NCBI GenBank assembly: GCA_027100635.1
Contig: JAMOOQ010000048.1
Location: 1 to 64,000, forward strand
Source: Campylobacteraceae bacterium
GTDB lineage: Bacteria > Campylobacterota > Campylobacteria > Campylobacterales > Sulfurovaceae
DNA: 64,000 nt
Direction of reading: 5' to 3'
Part shown: one piece after another, positions 63,442-64,000 of the stretch
How the letters are laid out: every line of letters begins with the position of its first letter
Numbering within the stretch: the stretch's first letter is position 1
Program-made: the position numbers and the translations under genes
The notes under the pieces: generated by a model
What the model was told of the DNA's origin: nothing
Databases searched by the model: none
What the model saw: only the letters and a program-made list of their open reading frames with translations

Positions 63442-64000
63442 TTATTTAATAAGATATTTTGGTGCTTTAAGTAGTCTTTCAATCATTTTAAATGGCATTG
63501 TCACCATATCTTCTATAGTATGTGTATCAACTTTTGGATTATCTAATGAACCTGTTATAGTTAATCCCACAGCTATGCTTTTATTATCTCCCATTAATAT
63601 ATAACCTATTATTGGTATATTACCAATAACCTTACCAATCTCTCTGGCTGTTTGAATCACTATATCCATATTTATAGTACCATTTTTAATATCAATTTCA
63701 CCTGCTCCTAATATTGTGGATGATTTCCCAACAATAAATATTTTAGTAAACTTTATCTTTCCATTATCTATCTCATAATCTATTTCACCTCTTTTAATCT
63801 TAAAACCCTTATTACTAAAACCTGGATTACTAAAAGTTATCAAAGCAGGTAGAGTATTTATAAATGCTACAACATTATTATATGCCTTAAATTTTTTAAT
63901 TAATCCACCCTCTAAAATAATTTTACCTCTCATCTTCCCTCCAACAGTACCATTTTGTTCTAGTGAATATATACCATTTTGAAGTGCTTTAAAATTAATA
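63442..64000 (-). CDS. C-terminal part of an AsmA-like/DUF3971 (YhdP-type) protein, truncated by window end
   Basis: Frame open to the window edge upstream of the predicted ATG at 63933 (…LKALQNGIYSLEQNGTVGGKMRGK…). Confidence 0.65.
   Translation of the reverse strand, partial: INFKALQNGIYSLEQNGTVGGKMRGKIILEGGLIKKFKAYNNVVAFINTLPALITFSNPGFSNKGFKIKRGEIDYEIDNGKIKFTKIFIVGKSSTILGAGEIDIKNGTINMDIVIQTAREIGKVIGNIPIIGYILMGDNKSIAVGLTITGSLDNPKVDTHTIEDMVTMPFKMIERLLKAPKYLIK

Noticed and set aside
63186-63482. Phe-rich ORF antisense to the DUF2062 protein tail
   Set aside because: Antisense of Lys-rich codons gives Phe/Leu; no independent support

Overview
AT-rich (low-GC) chromosomal window, most consistent with a Campylobacterota (epsilonproteobacterial) genome judging by gene content and order (lptA-engB-argA-like-mreD-like-mrdA; aroB-mscS-mtaB-ftsH-like-bioV; frdA/frdB; exbB-exbD-tonB). 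Mostly densely packed housekeeping genes: lepA, prs, guaA, trpB, serA, rpsA, ispH, trmA, mtaB, aroB, psd, murJ, murG, ftsW, ftsI, mrdA, tamA/tamB-like. Main accessory features: (i) a cytochrome cd1 nitrite reductase / heme d1 cluster (nirS, c-type cytochrome, nirJ, nirF, nirE) with a perfect FNR-type palindrome upstream, a frameshifted small ORF with a CDRC motif between that site and nirS, an orphan ABC ATPase and a copper-receptor-like TonB-dependent receptor; (ii) two decayed patches (about 1-990 and 4890-5500) with remnants of an IS1634-like transposase, and a third (about 19860-20330) with antitoxin and YiiX-like hydrolase remnants, sharing an exact 28-bp sequence with the first in inverted orientation; (iii) a small family of dispersed palindromic repeats (about 25925, 26711, 38525, 46765); (iv) at least one gene whose reading frame only makes sense with a non-ATG/GTG/TTG start (ATT) overlapping the upstream stop codon; (v) an FtsH-like AAA protein lacking the HExxH protease motif. 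No rRNA, tRNA or CRISPR array was recognised by eye. All family assignments are from motif recognition without database searches.
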